Positions 1 through 8,520 of a stretch of DNA of 64,000 bases are shown in pieces. This DNA is from SHXO01 sp964523885 (GTDB taxonomy: Bacteria > Pseudomonadota > Gammaproteobacteria > Burkholderiales > SHXO01). Position numbers and translations under genes: made by a program. A model generated the notes under the pieces. It ran no database searches, was not told the DNA's origin, and worked only from the letters and a program-made list of their open reading frames with translations. Numbering within the stretch: position 1 is the stretch's first letter; each line of letters begins with the position of its first letter. The stretch covers positions 20,078 to 84,077 of the forward strand of contig CAZFYX010000044.1 of assembly GCA_964523885.1 (NCBI GenBank). The letters are read 5' to 3'.

Positions 1-1053
1 AAGAGCGTGCGCCTGACCCTGCGCGGAGGCGCCCACTACACCGTGTCCCAGGAGCTGCGCCTTGCGGCAGGGGAGCGCGTCGACGCGACGTTCGACGTGT
101 CGGGGTTCCCCGGCGGCGTGCTCGCGGCCGCAGCCATCACGCAGGGGGATGCATTCCCCGCTGACGACATCGCGTACACCGTCGTCCAGCCGCATCGCAT
201 GCGGCGCATCCAGCTCGTCACGCGGGGAAACGCGGCGCTCGCGGACGCACTGGCCGCGCTGCCCGGCGTACAGCTGCGCGTCGAGGACCCGGCGCGCTAT
301 CGCGCCGGCGACGGTGCGGATGCGTATGTCTTCGATGGGTTCGCCCCGCCCCGTGCGCCGGGTGCACCCGCGTTGCTGTTCCGTCCGCCGCCCGCGGAAT
401 GGCTGCCGGCACCCGACCGGCCCGTCGGCCCGGTGGCGGCCGATGACTGGGACCGGTCCAGCGCCGTCGCTGCAGGCCTGACATGGAGCAGCCTCACCAT
501 CCTGCGGGCGGCGCCGTGGTCCCGGTGGCCGCAGGGCGTGCAACCGCTGGTGAGGATGCACGATGCCGGCTTGGTGTTGGCAGGCCGCGCGAGCGCGCCG
601 TGGATCGCGGTCGGGTTCGCGCCGGGCGACAGCGACCTGCCCTTGCGGCCCGGCTTCATGGTCTTCCTGGACAGCGCGCTCGACCACCTTCTCGCGGCCG
701 ACGCCGTGCACCTGGAGCCGCTCGGAGCGGTGCGCATCGGAATGAGCGGTGCCGAAGTGCTCGACGGCCAGGGCCGGCGCCTGGAGAGCCGCAGCATCCC
801 CGGGGCGACGCTGTTCACCGCCGAGCGGCCCGATGTCTACACGGTGCGATCGCCGTCGGGGCGAGCGCTGGTCGCGGCTGCCGTGCTGGATCCGCAACGG
901 GCGGAGATCAACGCCACCCGGTTTGCGGTGGACAAGGTGCCCGAGCCCGCTTCGCGGGCCCTGCCGCTCGAGCGCTGGACGCTCCTCGTGCTCGGCTGCA
1001 TCGCGCTGCTGCTGCTCGACTGGGCCGCTGCGATGCGGCGCATCACGCGTTGA
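1..1053 (+). CDS. C-terminal part of a BatA/VWA-type membrane protein (5' cut by window edge)
   Basis: The frame is already open at base 1 and no convincing start is visible, so the true N-terminus lies upstream of the window. About 350 residues remain. They are mostly beta-rich extracytoplasmic sequence and end in one hydrophobic segment (WTLLVLGCIALLLLDWAAAM) followed by a short basic tail, so the protein is anchored by its C-terminus. It lies 9 bp before a large VWA-domain protein, which is the usual layout of BatA-like/VWA operons that often follow MoxR ATPase and DUF58 genes. The family assignment rests on this layout and on overall character, since the diagnostic N-terminal domain is missing. 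The substrate or partner is unknown. Confidence 0.6.
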   Translation, partial: KSVRLTLRGGAHYTVSQELRLAAGERVDATFDVSGFPGGVLAAAAITQGDAFPADDIAYTVVQPHRMRRIQLVTRGNAALADALAALPGVQLRVEDPARYRAGDGADAYVFDGFAPPRAPGAPALLFRPPPAEWLPAPDRPVGPVAADDWDRSSAVAAGLTWSSLTILRAAPWSRWPQGVQPLVRMHDAGLVLAGRASAPWIAVGFAPGDSDLPLRPGFMVFLDSALDHLLAADAVHLEPLGAVRIGMSGAEVLDGQGRRLESRSIPGATLFTAERPDVYTVRSPSGRALVAAAVLDPQRAEINATRFAVDKVPEPASRALPLERWTLLVLGCIALLLLDWAAAMRRITR

Positions 1054-1062
1054 GGCGGTGAC

Positions 1063-3792
1063 GTGAGCTGGCTCCATCCGCAGGGCTTCTGGCTGTTGGC
1101 GCTGGTGCCGTTGGTGTGGGGGCTGGCCTGGCTGTGCCGCAACGACCATGCGCGGTGGCGCCTGGTGGGCGGGGTCCTGCTGCGCACGGCAACGCTGGTG
1201 CTGCTGGTGCTAGCGGTGTGCCAGCCGCGGCTGCTGGAGCGCGACCGCGGGGTGTCGGTGGTGTACGCAGTCGACATCTCCCGCAGCGTGTCGCCGTCCT
1301 TCGTGGTCCAGGCGCTCGACTGGATCCGCTCGACCACTGCACGCTTCACGCCGGTCGAGGTACGTTATCTCGTCTTCGCGGACCGGCCGCGCTTCGTCGA
1401 CTCCCTGGATGCGATCCCCGCGCTCGCGGTATCGGCCGCCGATCGTTCCGATGATCCGGGGGTCATCGCCCAGGGCGCCACCGACGTGGAGCAGGCGTTG
1501 ATGGCAGCAGCGGCCGCCTCCGCGAGCGGAACCGAGCGGCGCCTGGTGCTCGTGAGCGATGGAGTACAGACCCGGGGTGACCTGTGGCGGGCGCTGCCGC
1601 GCCTGCAGGAAGCAAACGTACGGGTGTTCACGGTGCCGGCGGCAGTGAATGCCGGTCATGACGCATGGCTTGCCGCGGTCGGCATACCCGAGGGAGCGAG
1701 GCGGGAGCAGCCGATCACCGTGCATGTCGAGGTGCAGTCGACCGGGTCGACCCCGGCCCAGGTCGAGCTCGCAGTGGGCAACAGGCGCCTGGGCTCCCGG
1801 CAGCTGATGCTTCACGAGGGTGCCAATGGCGTCGACTTCGACACGGTGCTGCGCGAGGCGGGAACCCTCACTCTCAGCGCCACGGTACGTGCGCAGGGCG
1901 ATCGCTACCCGGCCAACGACACCCTCGCGCAGAGCGTGCGCGTCGGCCCGCGCCCGCGCGTGCTGTACGTGGAAGGCGTTCCGGAGAGCGCGCGCTATCT
2001 GTCGGATGCCCTGGCCGAGCACCACATCGATGTCATCGCTGCCGGGCCCGACGCGCTAGCGAGCGGCAGCGTGTCCCTCGCCGGCTTCGATGCGGTGATC
2101 CTCAGCGACCTGCCGGCGCAGAGCGTCGACCCGCGAACTGCTGTTGCGCTGGAGCAGTTCGTGCGCGACCGCGGCGGCGGGCTGATTTTCGCGGCCGGGG
2201 AGAGCACCCATGGCCAGGAGGGCTTCGCCGGGTCGGCGCTGGAGCGCATGCTGCCGGTGCGCTTCGAGGGCAAGCGCAAGCGCCGCGACCTGGACCTGGT
2301 GCTCCTGATCGACCGCTCCCACAGCATGCGCGCGGGCAAGCTGGAGGTGGCCAAGACCGCGGCCCTGTCGACGCTGGACATGCTCGATCCGCGCCATCGG
2401 CTGGCGGTCGTGGCGTTCGACACCCGCGCCCACCAGGTGGTGCCACTGGCGCCGGTGGGCAACAAGCGGCGCGCCGAGGACCTGATCTCGAGCATGACGG
2501 CGCAGGGGCAGACCAGCATCTACCCGGCGTTCGCCGAGGCGCAGCGGCTGCTGGCCGGTTCGACGGCCGCCACCAGGCACATCATCCTGCTGTCGGACGG
2601 GATCACCATCCAGCCGCCCGCGGCCGGTCCGGGCGCGCCGACCGCAGCCCAGATCCACGCGATGATCCAGAAGGGCCGCGAGGAGGCGATGCGCCACGAC
2701 GGCATCCCGGTCCCCAGGGCGGAAGCGCCCACGGTGATCCCGGAACCGGGAGCGATCGAAGCGCTGGTGGCGGAACTGGCCAGGGCCAAGGTCACCGTCT
2801 CGACCATTGCCATCGGTGACAAGCCGGATGTCGGCTTCATGAGCGACCTCGCGGCGATCGCGGGCGGGCGCAGCTACGTGGCGCGCAACGACGGCGAGGT
2901 GCCGGGGCTGTTCGTCAGCGAGACCCGGCGGCTGCTGGGCGAATCGATGGTGGAAAGGAACTTTCAGCCTGCGGTCGTCCACCGAACGGGTGCGATCGCG
3001 GGCATCGACTTCGAGCGCGGCCCGCCGCTACGGGGCATGGTGGTCGCCCGGCCCAAGTCCTTCGCCGACGTGGTCCTGCGCGGGCCCGAGCATCGCCCGC
3101 TGTTCGTCACGACGCACTACGGCCTGGGCAGGACGGTCGCATTCCTGTCCGACGTCAAGAACCGCTGGTCCAGCGAGTGGATAGCATGGGAGGGCTACGG
3201 CCGCTTCTGGGCCCAGGTCGTGCGCGAGTGCATCCGGCCTCCGCTGGACGATGCCCTGATGCTGCGGGTGAGCCGGGCCGGCGCGGAGGCCGTGATCGAA
3301 CTGCGTGCACTCGACAGCGAGCGCAGGTTCCGCAACGGCCTGTCACCGGTGGTCCGCATGACCGATCCGCTCGGGGCCCACAGCGTCGTGCCGCTGAGCC
3401 AGATCGCACCGGGTCAGTATGCGGGGCGGCGCGCGATCGAGGCGGGGCACGCCGCCCCGTACCGCTTCGAGCTGGACGAAGGTGGGGGCCTCACCCGTGC
3501 CGAGGTGCAGGCAGCGGGCGTGCAACCGCTTTCGTACTCGTGGTCAGACGAGCTGCGTGCGGTGCCGGCGGACGTGGCGACGCTGCGCGAGCTGGGCGCC
3601 GCCACCGGCGGTGGACTGGCCGCGAATGCCGCCGACATCTTCGCACTGCGCGGGGATGGGCCCCGCACCCCGCACCCGCTGTGGCCCTACCTTGTGGCGG
3701 CGGCACTGGTCCTGTTCCTCCTCGATATCGCGTGGCGCCGTGCGCCCCGCCTTCCTGGACGGCGCATCGGGCCCGGGCGGGGCGCTCCCTGA
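1063..3792 (+). CDS. von Willebrand factor A domain membrane protein with amidotransferase-like fold
   Basis: This 909-residue protein starts at GTG, 9 bp after the previous gene. Two N-terminal membrane segments (HPQGFWLLALVPLVWGLAWL, then a Leu/Val-rich stretch) precede a first VWA-like domain (VVYAVDISRSVSPSF, about residue 67). A central segment resembles the glutamine-amidotransferase-like part of this family. A second VWA domain carries an intact MIDAS motif (LLIDRSHSM, about residue 417). A last hydrophobic segment near residue 885 anchors the C-terminus. Such proteins usually work in the envelope with MoxR-type ATPases, possibly as metal-dependent assembly or chaperone factors. The partner ATPase would lie upstream of this window. 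The family is clear, but the precise function is not. Confidence 0.8.
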   Translation: MSWLHPQGFWLLALVPLVWGLAWLCRNDHARWRLVGGVLLRTATLVLLVLAVCQPRLLERDRGVSVVYAVDISRSVSPSFVVQALDWIRSTTARFTPVEVRYLVFADRPRFVDSLDAIPALAVSAADRSDDPGVIAQGATDVEQALMAAAAASASGTERRLVLVSDGVQTRGDLWRALPRLQEANVRVFTVPAAVNAGHDAWLAAVGIPEGARREQPITVHVEVQSTGSTPAQVELAVGNRRLGSRQLMLHEGANGVDFDTVLREAGTLTLSATVRAQGDRYPANDTLAQSVRVGPRPRVLYVEGVPESARYLSDALAEHHIDVIAAGPDALASGSVSLAGFDAVILSDLPAQSVDPRTAVALEQFVRDRGGGLIFAAGESTHGQEGFAGSALERMLPVRFEGKRKRRDLDLVLLIDRSHSMRAGKLEVAKTAALSTLDMLDPRHRLAVVAFDTRAHQVVPLAPVGNKRRAEDLISSMTAQGQTSIYPAFAEAQRLLAGSTAATRHIILLSDGITIQPPAAGPGAPTAAQIHAMIQKGREEAMRHDGIPVPRAEAPTVIPEPGAIEALVAELARAKVTVSTIAIGDKPDVGFMSDLAAIAGGRSYVARNDGEVPGLFVSETRRLLGESMVERNFQPAVVHRTGAIAGIDFERGPPLRGMVVARPKSFADVVLRGPEHRPLFVTTHYGLGRTVAFLSDVKNRWSSEWIAWEGYGRFWAQVVRECIRPPLDDALMLRVSRAGAEAVIELRALDSERRFRNGLSPVVRMTDPLGAHSVVPLSQIAPGQYAGRRAIEAGHAAPYRFELDEGGGLTRAEVQAAGVQPLSYSWSDELRAVPADVATLRELGAATGGGLAANAADIFALRGDGPRTPHPLWPYLVAAALVLFLLDIAWRRAPRLPGRRIGPGRGAP

Positions 3793-3842
3793 TGCCACGT
3801 GACGAGGACGGCAGGGTGCCACGAGGCAGGCCGGTGTTCTCG

Positions 3843-3848
3843 TAGAAT
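3843..3848 (+). promoter_or_regulatory. -10-like TAGAAT ahead of tadA
   Basis: TAGAAT followed by TTGCGC lies about 42 bp before the tadA ATG. The same TA(T/G)AAT-plus-CG-rich pattern recurs before other transcription units here (8059, 14826, 24374, 26898, and 24293 on the minus strand). No clear -35 box accompanies this copy. Confidence 0.4.
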
Positions 3849-3890
3849 TTGCGCTTCAGCGGTTACCGCCCGCCTTCCCCATCGGCCCCG

Positions 3891-4376
3891 ATGAGCGACC
3901 TCCCCCCCCTGAGCGAAACTCGCGACGAGCAGTACATGCGCCGTGCGCTCGAGCTGGCGGAACAGGCCGCTGCGCTCGACGAGGTGCCGGTGGGTGCACT
4001 CGTCGTCCTCGATGGCCGCATCATCGGCGAGGGCTTCAACGCACCGATCTCGCAGAGTGATCCGACCGCCCATGCCGAGATCCGCGCGCTTCGCGCCGCT
4101 GCAGTGGCCTGCGGCAACTATCGCCTGCCGGGCAGCGTCCTGTACGCCACGCTCGAGCCATGCCCGATGTGCGTAGGCGCGATCCTGCACGCGCGGGTCG
4201 GCAGGGTGGTGTTCGGTGCGCCGGACCCGAAGACCGGAGCCGCCGGCAGCGTCGTCGACCTGTTCGCCAACGACCGCCTGAATCACCACGCGAGGGTGGT
4301 CGGCGGCGTGATGTCAGAACAGTGCGGCGCCCTGCTGCGCCGGTTCTTCCACGAGAAACGGCAGCGCAACGGCTGA
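3891..4376 (+). CDS. tadA: tRNA-specific adenosine deaminase TadA
   Basis: TadA deaminates A34 to inosine in the anticodon of tRNA-Arg(ACG) so that one tRNA can read several codons. The 161-residue protein shows the zinc and catalytic motifs of the family: HAEIRAL (Zn-binding His and proton-shuttle Glu) and PCPMC (two Zn-binding Cys). EVPVGALVV near the N-terminus and a basic C-terminus are also typical. The ATG at 3891 (MSDLPPLSETRDE) is preferred over an in-frame TTG at 3849, because the upstream 14 codons overlap the promoter-like TAGAAT. Length fits the family. Confidence 0.95.
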   Translation: MSDLPPLSETRDEQYMRRALELAEQAAALDEVPVGALVVLDGRIIGEGFNAPISQSDPTAHAEIRALRAAAVACGNYRLPGSVLYATLEPCPMCVGAILHARVGRVVFGAPDPKTGAAGSVVDLFANDRLNHHARVVGGVMSEQCGALLRRFFHEKRQRNG

Positions 4377-4534
4377 TCGGAGGCGCGGCGGCCGGGGGGC
4401 AAGGTCGACGACCGGAAGCCATGCGCTCGCTCGGTGCCCCCTGGGCCGCGGATGTGTGCGCATGCACAACCCGGCCTCCATCCGGCAACCCGGGCCTGCC
4501 CGGTGGTACTTCCGGTCATCCGAGACACATGGGG

Positions 4535-4572
4535 TGCACCGCATTGTGCGGTGCAAGAGTTTGGTTTACAGT
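4535..4572 (+). promoter_or_regulatory. Promoter with overlapping palindromic operator candidate ahead of the fabG-like gene
   Basis: A -35 TTGTGC (4544-4549) and a -10 TACAGT (4567-4572) are separated by 17 bp. A perfect 9-bp inverted repeat, TGCACCGCA-TTG-TGCGGTGCA (4535-4555), covers the -35 box, so a bound repressor would block polymerase. The TGC...GCA half sites recall those described for PhaR-type regulators of polyhydroxyalkanoate genes. That link is inference only. Confidence 0.5.
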
Positions 4573-4609
4573 GCGCGCGGTCCGAATTCCGACAACAAAG
4601 GAACGCCCA

Positions 4610-5350
4610 ATGCGCCTGGCAGGCAAGGTTTCCATCATCACCGGCGGAGCCCGCGGGATCGGGCTCGCCACGGCCCTGAAGTTCGCCCGCGAGGGTGCGC
4701 TGGTCGCGCTGTGCGACGTCGAGCAGGCGGGCGTGGACGCCGCCGTGAAGCAGGTGCGCGAGGCCGGCGGCGAAGTGACGGGGTTCGTGGTCGACGTCAC
4801 CAAGCCGGCCACCATCCGTGCGATGGTCGATGCGCTGATGCAGAAGTACGGCCGCATCGACGTGCTGGTGAACAACGCCGGCATCGTCCAGGACGCCCAG
4901 CTGCTCAAGATGAGCGAGGTGCAGTTCGACCGTGTCATCGACGTCAACCTGAAGGGCACCTACAACTGCACCAAGGCGGTTGCCGACATCATGGTGCAGC
5001 AGGGGAGCGGGGTGATCCTCAACGCATCATCCATCGTCGGCATTTATGGCAACTTTGGCCAGACCAACTACGCGGCCAGCAAGTTCGGTGTGATCGGGAT
5101 GGTCAAGACCTGGGCGCGCGAGCTGGGCCGCAAGGGCGTGCGCGCCAATGCGGTGTGCCCGGGCTTCGTAGAGACGCCGATCCTGAGCACCATCCCTGAC
5201 AAGGTACTCGAGGCGATGAAGGCGCGCGTGCCGATGGGCCGGCTGGCGAAGCCGGAAGAGATCGCCAACACCTACGCCTTCCTCGCCTCGGACGAGGCGA
5301 GCTACATCAACGGCGCGGTGATCGAGGTCAGCGGCGGCGCGACGATCTAG
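4610..5350 (+). CDS. fabG: 3-oxoacyl-ACP / acetoacetyl-CoA reductase, SDR family
   Basis: This 246-residue classical short-chain dehydrogenase uses NAD(P)H to reduce a 3-keto group. It has the cofactor motif GGARGIG near residue 12, NNAG at about 86, and the catalytic Ser-Tyr-Lys set (NASSIVG, then YAASK). The C-terminus SGGATI is typical of FabG. It lies alone between tadA and mtnA, away from other fatty-acid synthesis genes, behind its own promoter and palindromic operator. It may therefore serve a specialised pathway, such as PhaB-like acetoacetyl-CoA reduction, instead of housekeeping FabG duty. An AAAGGA Shine-Dalgarno precedes the ATG. Its stop overlaps the stop of convergent mtnA by 4 bp. 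Confidence 0.85.
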   Translation: MRLAGKVSIITGGARGIGLATALKFAREGALVALCDVEQAGVDAAVKQVREAGGEVTGFVVDVTKPATIRAMVDALMQKYGRIDVLVNNAGIVQDAQLLKMSEVQFDRVIDVNLKGTYNCTKAVADIMVQQGSGVILNASSIVGIYGNFGQTNYAASKFGVIGMVKTWARELGRKGVRANAVCPGFVETPILSTIPDKVLEAMKARVPMGRLAKPEEIANTYAFLASDEASYINGAVIEVSGGATI

Positions 5351-6393
5351 CGGAAGAGGGCGCGGATGGCGGCCTCGTTGACCGGCTGCACGACCGCGCG
5401 CTCGGTGATGAGCGCCGAGATCAGCTCCGCCGGCGTCACATCGAACGACGGATTGCGCACGGCGACGCCCTCCGGCGCCCAGCGCAGGCCCCGGAATCCG
5501 GTCACTTCCTCCGCGCCCCGCTCCTCGATCGGGATCTCCTCACCCGTGGCGATGGCGAGGTCGATCGTGGACAGCGGGCAGGCGACGTAGAACGGCACCC
5601 CATGCCGGTGCGCCAGCACCGACAGGGGATAGGTGCCGACCTTGTTGGCGGTGTCTCCGTTCGCCGCGACGCGATCCGCGCCAACCACGATCGCATCGAC
5701 CTCGCCCCGGCTCATCAGATAGCCGGCACTGACGTCGGCGGCAAGCGTGACCGGAATCCCGTCACGCATGAGCTCCCATGCAGTCAACCGCGCGCCCTGC
5801 AGGAACGGGCGGGTTTCGTCGGCGATCACCGAGATGCGCTTGCCGCTCGCCACCGCGCTGCGGATCACGCCGAGCGCTGTGCCATGGCCCGCCGTCGCGA
5901 GCGCGCCGGCGTTGCAGTGCGTGAGCACGCGTGCGCCGTCCGGCAGCAACGCCGCGCCCAGTGCGCCCATCCGGCGATTCACCTCCACGTCTTCGGCCGT
6001 GATCGCGTGCGCTTCCTCGAGGAGTACGGCAGCGATCGCGGCGGGGGTTGCCTGCGCAGCCGCTCGCGCGCGGGCCTGCATCCGGTCCAGCGCCCAGCGC
6101 AGGTTGACTGCGGTGGGCCGGCTGCACGCCAAGGTTGCGACGGCTTCATGGATGCCGGCCTCGAAGGCGGCACCGGCTGCGTTGCCCAGCCGCTGCGCCG
6201 CCAGCGCGACGCCGTAGGCAGCCGCACAGCCGATCGCCGGCGCACCCCGCACGACCATGGTCCGGATCGCCTCGGCGACCTCGCTCGCGGAAGCGCAGCG
6301 CACGTAGCGCACCTCCATCGGCAACAGGCGCTGGTCCAGCAGCTCGAGACCGCCGTCGTTCCAGCGCAGCGTCTCGACCTTGCTCGCAGTCAC
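5347..6393 (-). CDS. mtnA: S-methyl-5-thioribose-1-phosphate isomerase MtnA
   Basis: MtnA converts 5-methylthioribose-1-phosphate to 5-methylthioribulose-1-phosphate in methylthioadenosine salvage. The 348-residue protein has the family signatures VRGAPAIG (about residue 48), THCNAGALATAG with the catalytic Cys, and VGADRVAANGDTANKVGTYPL with the catalytic Asp. Its start overlaps the stop of the upstream class II aldolase gene by ATGA, so the two are co-transcribed and probably coupled. None of the classical downstream enzymes (MtnB, MtnC, MtnD) is nearby, which points to an aldolase-based shunt. Confidence 0.93.
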   Translation of the reverse strand: MTASKVETLRWNDGGLELLDQRLLPMEVRYVRCASASEVAEAIRTMVVRGAPAIGCAAAYGVALAAQRLGNAAGAAFEAGIHEAVATLACSRPTAVNLRWALDRMQARARAAAQATPAAIAAVLLEEAHAITAEDVEVNRRMGALGAALLPDGARVLTHCNAGALATAGHGTALGVIRSAVASGKRISVIADETRPFLQGARLTAWELMRDGIPVTLAADVSAGYLMSRGEVDAIVVGADRVAANGDTANKVGTYPLSVLAHRHGVPFYVACPLSTIDLAIATGEEIPIEERGAEEVTGFRGLRWAPEGVAVRNPSFDVTPAELISALITERAVVQPVNEAAIRALFR

Positions 6394-8027
6394 TGCGTGG
6401 CTCCTTCGGTATGTGATCCTGCCGGCAATGCCGCGGGGCTGCGTCGACAGCGTGATACCACCTGCTCGATCGCCTGCTGCGTGGCAGCCGGTCCGAGGTG
6501 CGCAACGACGAGGTCGACAGACAGCTCACGGCACGCGTCGGCCAGCGGTTGCGGGTTGGCGTCCGCGGCCGGTACAAGCAGGACGACCCGGCCACCGCGG
6601 GGAGCGCACGCCAGAACGGGCAGCAGCGTTTCGGCCCATGCCGTCTCAGACCCGTCCAGCACCGCCACGTCCGCGCCGCCATGGTGAAGGCAGAGGTCAC
6701 GCAGTGCATCGTCTCCCGCGCCAGGCAGCGTGACCACCGTGGCGCCCCGGGCTGCGAAGGCCGCGCGCGCCGCCTCGGGAGCGGCGTCGCCGAGCACGAC
6801 CACCTCACCGAGGAAATCACTGGAAGGCGACCCGGCCGCGTGCATCCGGCGCTCGAATCCGCCGTAGTGGATCTCCGCCTCCAGGATCGCATCCGCAGGC
6901 AGGCCCGCATAGCGGTCGAGCGCGGCTGCCCGGGTCTTGATCTCCATGTCCTGGCGGAGGATGTCGGTCGTCATGCGCAGGTAGTGCTCATCGATGCTGG
7001 CGGCCCACACGCCGAGCTGCGCATCGATCACTGCCCGCGGTGCCGGGTCCAGTCCGCACTGGGCGGGGGTTGCGCCATTGCGGCCTGCAGCGACGTACGC
7101 CGCATAGCGACGCGCATAGCCGTCGACGTCGGTGCCGAGCAGCGGCTCGCGCTTGATGAACACCGCGTGCTGAGGTGTGGCCGGACCCTCCGCGGCGAGT
7201 GCGGCGAGATCCGCGCGTCGGGCGTACGCCTGCCACTGCGGGCCGTCGAGCCGGCGCAACAGGAGCGGGAAGCCGGCCTGGTGCGACATGCGCGCCCGCA
7301 GCCGGGCGATCTCGACCGGGTCCGGCGCAACGAACGGCTGAGGATCCTCGGGCAGTCGCCAGGCATTGCGAGCCTGGAGGAACGCTTCTGCGCGCGTCAC
7401 CAGGCGCAGCATGTTCTCGTAGGACGCCCGCGCAGTGTCGCCGAAGGCGAAGACGCCATGGTGGAGGAGCACGAGCCCGATCGTCTCCCGGGTCGCGCTG
7501 CGGTGGAACACGTCGTGCGCAGCCTGCGCCAGGGCGAACCCGGAGTGACGGAAAGGCACGAGCGGGGCCAGTGCGCCGAACAGCTCGAGCGCCAGCCGCT
7601 CGCCATTCGTGGTGTTGGTGATCGCGAGGATCGAGTCCGCATGCGTGTGCTCGACGAACCGGAACGGCAGCACGGCGTGCAGGAGGGTCTCGATCGATGG
7701 CTTGGGACCGGGCTGGTGCACGACGCGCGCGACCGCCTGTGCCAGTGCCGCGTTGTCCAGATCAGCAGCGTTGATCAACGCACGCACGGCGTTCAGGTGA
7801 ACCACTGCAAAGTCGCGCGGTTCGACCCGCGCAAGGTCGCTGCCGCTGCCCTTCACGTACAGGAGATCCTCGGCCTCGCGCTTGAACGAAGTGTTGCCGC
7901 CGCCATGGAGTACGAGCGCCGGTTCACTGCCGAGCAGGCGCGAGGTGTAGACGCGCAGTCCGAGCTCGCTCGGGTCGACAGAGGCCGCGCATGCGTGCGC
8001 CTCGACCTCGTTCCAGCGCGATTCCAT
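6390..8027 (-). CDS. Class II aldolase/adducin family protein with a shortened C-terminal extension
   Basis: The N-terminal ~390 residues form a class II (zinc) aldolase domain: HGGGNTSFK near residue 41, VEHTHADS with a metal-binding HxH pair, and LLHHGVFAFGD with a third His. It looks like the long aldolase/short-chain dehydrogenase bifunctional family, but the dehydrogenase half is only ~110 residues, with no GxxxGxG cofactor loop and no YxxxK. The second domain is thus a remnant or a different small domain. Coupling to mtnA suggests that it cleaves methylthioribulose-1-phosphate to DHAP and methylthioacetaldehyde, as the aldolase of the DHAP shunt does. That substrate is inferred from context. 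Confidence 0.8.
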   Translation of the reverse strand: MESRWNEVEAHACAASVDPSELGLRVYTSRLLGSEPALVLHGGGNTSFKREAEDLLYVKGSGSDLARVEPRDFAVVHLNAVRALINAADLDNAALAQAVARVVHQPGPKPSIETLLHAVLPFRFVEHTHADSILAITNTTNGERLALELFGALAPLVPFRHSGFALAQAAHDVFHRSATRETIGLVLLHHGVFAFGDTARASYENMLRLVTRAEAFLQARNAWRLPEDPQPFVAPDPVEIARLRARMSHQAGFPLLLRRLDGPQWQAYARRADLAALAAEGPATPQHAVFIKREPLLGTDVDGYARRYAAYVAAGRNGATPAQCGLDPAPRAVIDAQLGVWAASIDEHYLRMTTDILRQDMEIKTRAAALDRYAGLPADAILEAEIHYGGFERRMHAAGSPSSDFLGEVVVLGDAAPEAARAAFAARGATVVTLPGAGDDALRDLCLHHGGADVAVLDGSETAWAETLLPVLACAPRGGRVVLLVPAADANPQPLADACRELSVDLVVAHLGPAATQQAIEQVVSRCRRSPAALPAGSHTEGATQ

Positions 8028-8058
8028 GAGGGAAGGGGAGGAGAGGAGACCGGTTCAT

Positions 8059-8064
8059 TATAAT
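8059..8064. promoter_or_regulatory. Shared TATAAT between the divergent aldolase and GNAT genes
   Basis: ATTATAAT is palindromic and gives a consensus -10 on both strands. On the plus strand it ends only 9 bp before the ATG at 8074, so a transcript from it would be almost leaderless. On the minus strand it leaves a leader of about 25 nt before the aldolase. No clear -35 is seen. Confidence 0.4.
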
Positions 8065-8073
8065 CGCCCGGTC

Positions 8074-8520
8074 ATGGATTCCGGCGAGCGCGGGGTGGAG
8101 ACGTTCACGGTGCGCAGGGCCGACTGGGCGGCCGACCAGGTCGCGCTGCGCGCGGTGCGCGAGGCGGTGTTCGTGCGCGAGCAGCACGTCCCGCTCGACC
8201 TCGAGTGGGACGAGTTCGATGCAGTCAGCGTGCACGTGCTGGCCACGGCGCCAGACGGTCGCGCGATCGGGACCGGGCGTCTCCTCCCCGACGGCCACAT
8301 CGGGCGCATGGCCGTGCTGCGCGACTGGCGCGGTCGCGGCGTCGGGACGGCGCTGCTGCGTGAGCTGATCGGACGGGCGGGGCAGGCGGGGATGCGGGAA
8401 CTGGTGCTCCACGCGCAAAGGCACGCCGTGGCGTTCTACGAGCGTTTCGGGTTCGTGACGGACAGCGAGCCGTTCATGGAGGCCGGCATCCCCCACTGCA
8501 CCATGCGTACAAAGCTCTAG
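8074..8520 (+). CDS. GNAT family N-acetyltransferase (ElaA-like)
   Basis: This 148-residue protein has the GNAT acetyl-CoA site R/Q-x-x-G-x-G/A as RDWRGRGVGTALL (about residue 87). The preceding IGTGRLLPDGHIGRMAVL is typical of the ElaA/YjcF-like subgroup, and the Tyr of AVAFYERFGF is the usual general acid. It would transfer an acetyl group from acetyl-CoA to an unknown amine. The ATG at 8074 is chosen because an in-frame start at 8026 would cover the divergent promoter. Its stop overlaps the convergent NRDE gene by 4 bp. Confidence 0.85.
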   Translation: MDSGERGVETFTVRRADWAADQVALRAVREAVFVREQHVPLDLEWDEFDAVSVHVLATAPDGRAIGTGRLLPDGHIGRMAVLRDWRGRGVGTALLRELIGRAGQAGMRELVLHAQRHAVAFYERFGFVTDSEPFMEAGIPHCTMRTKL

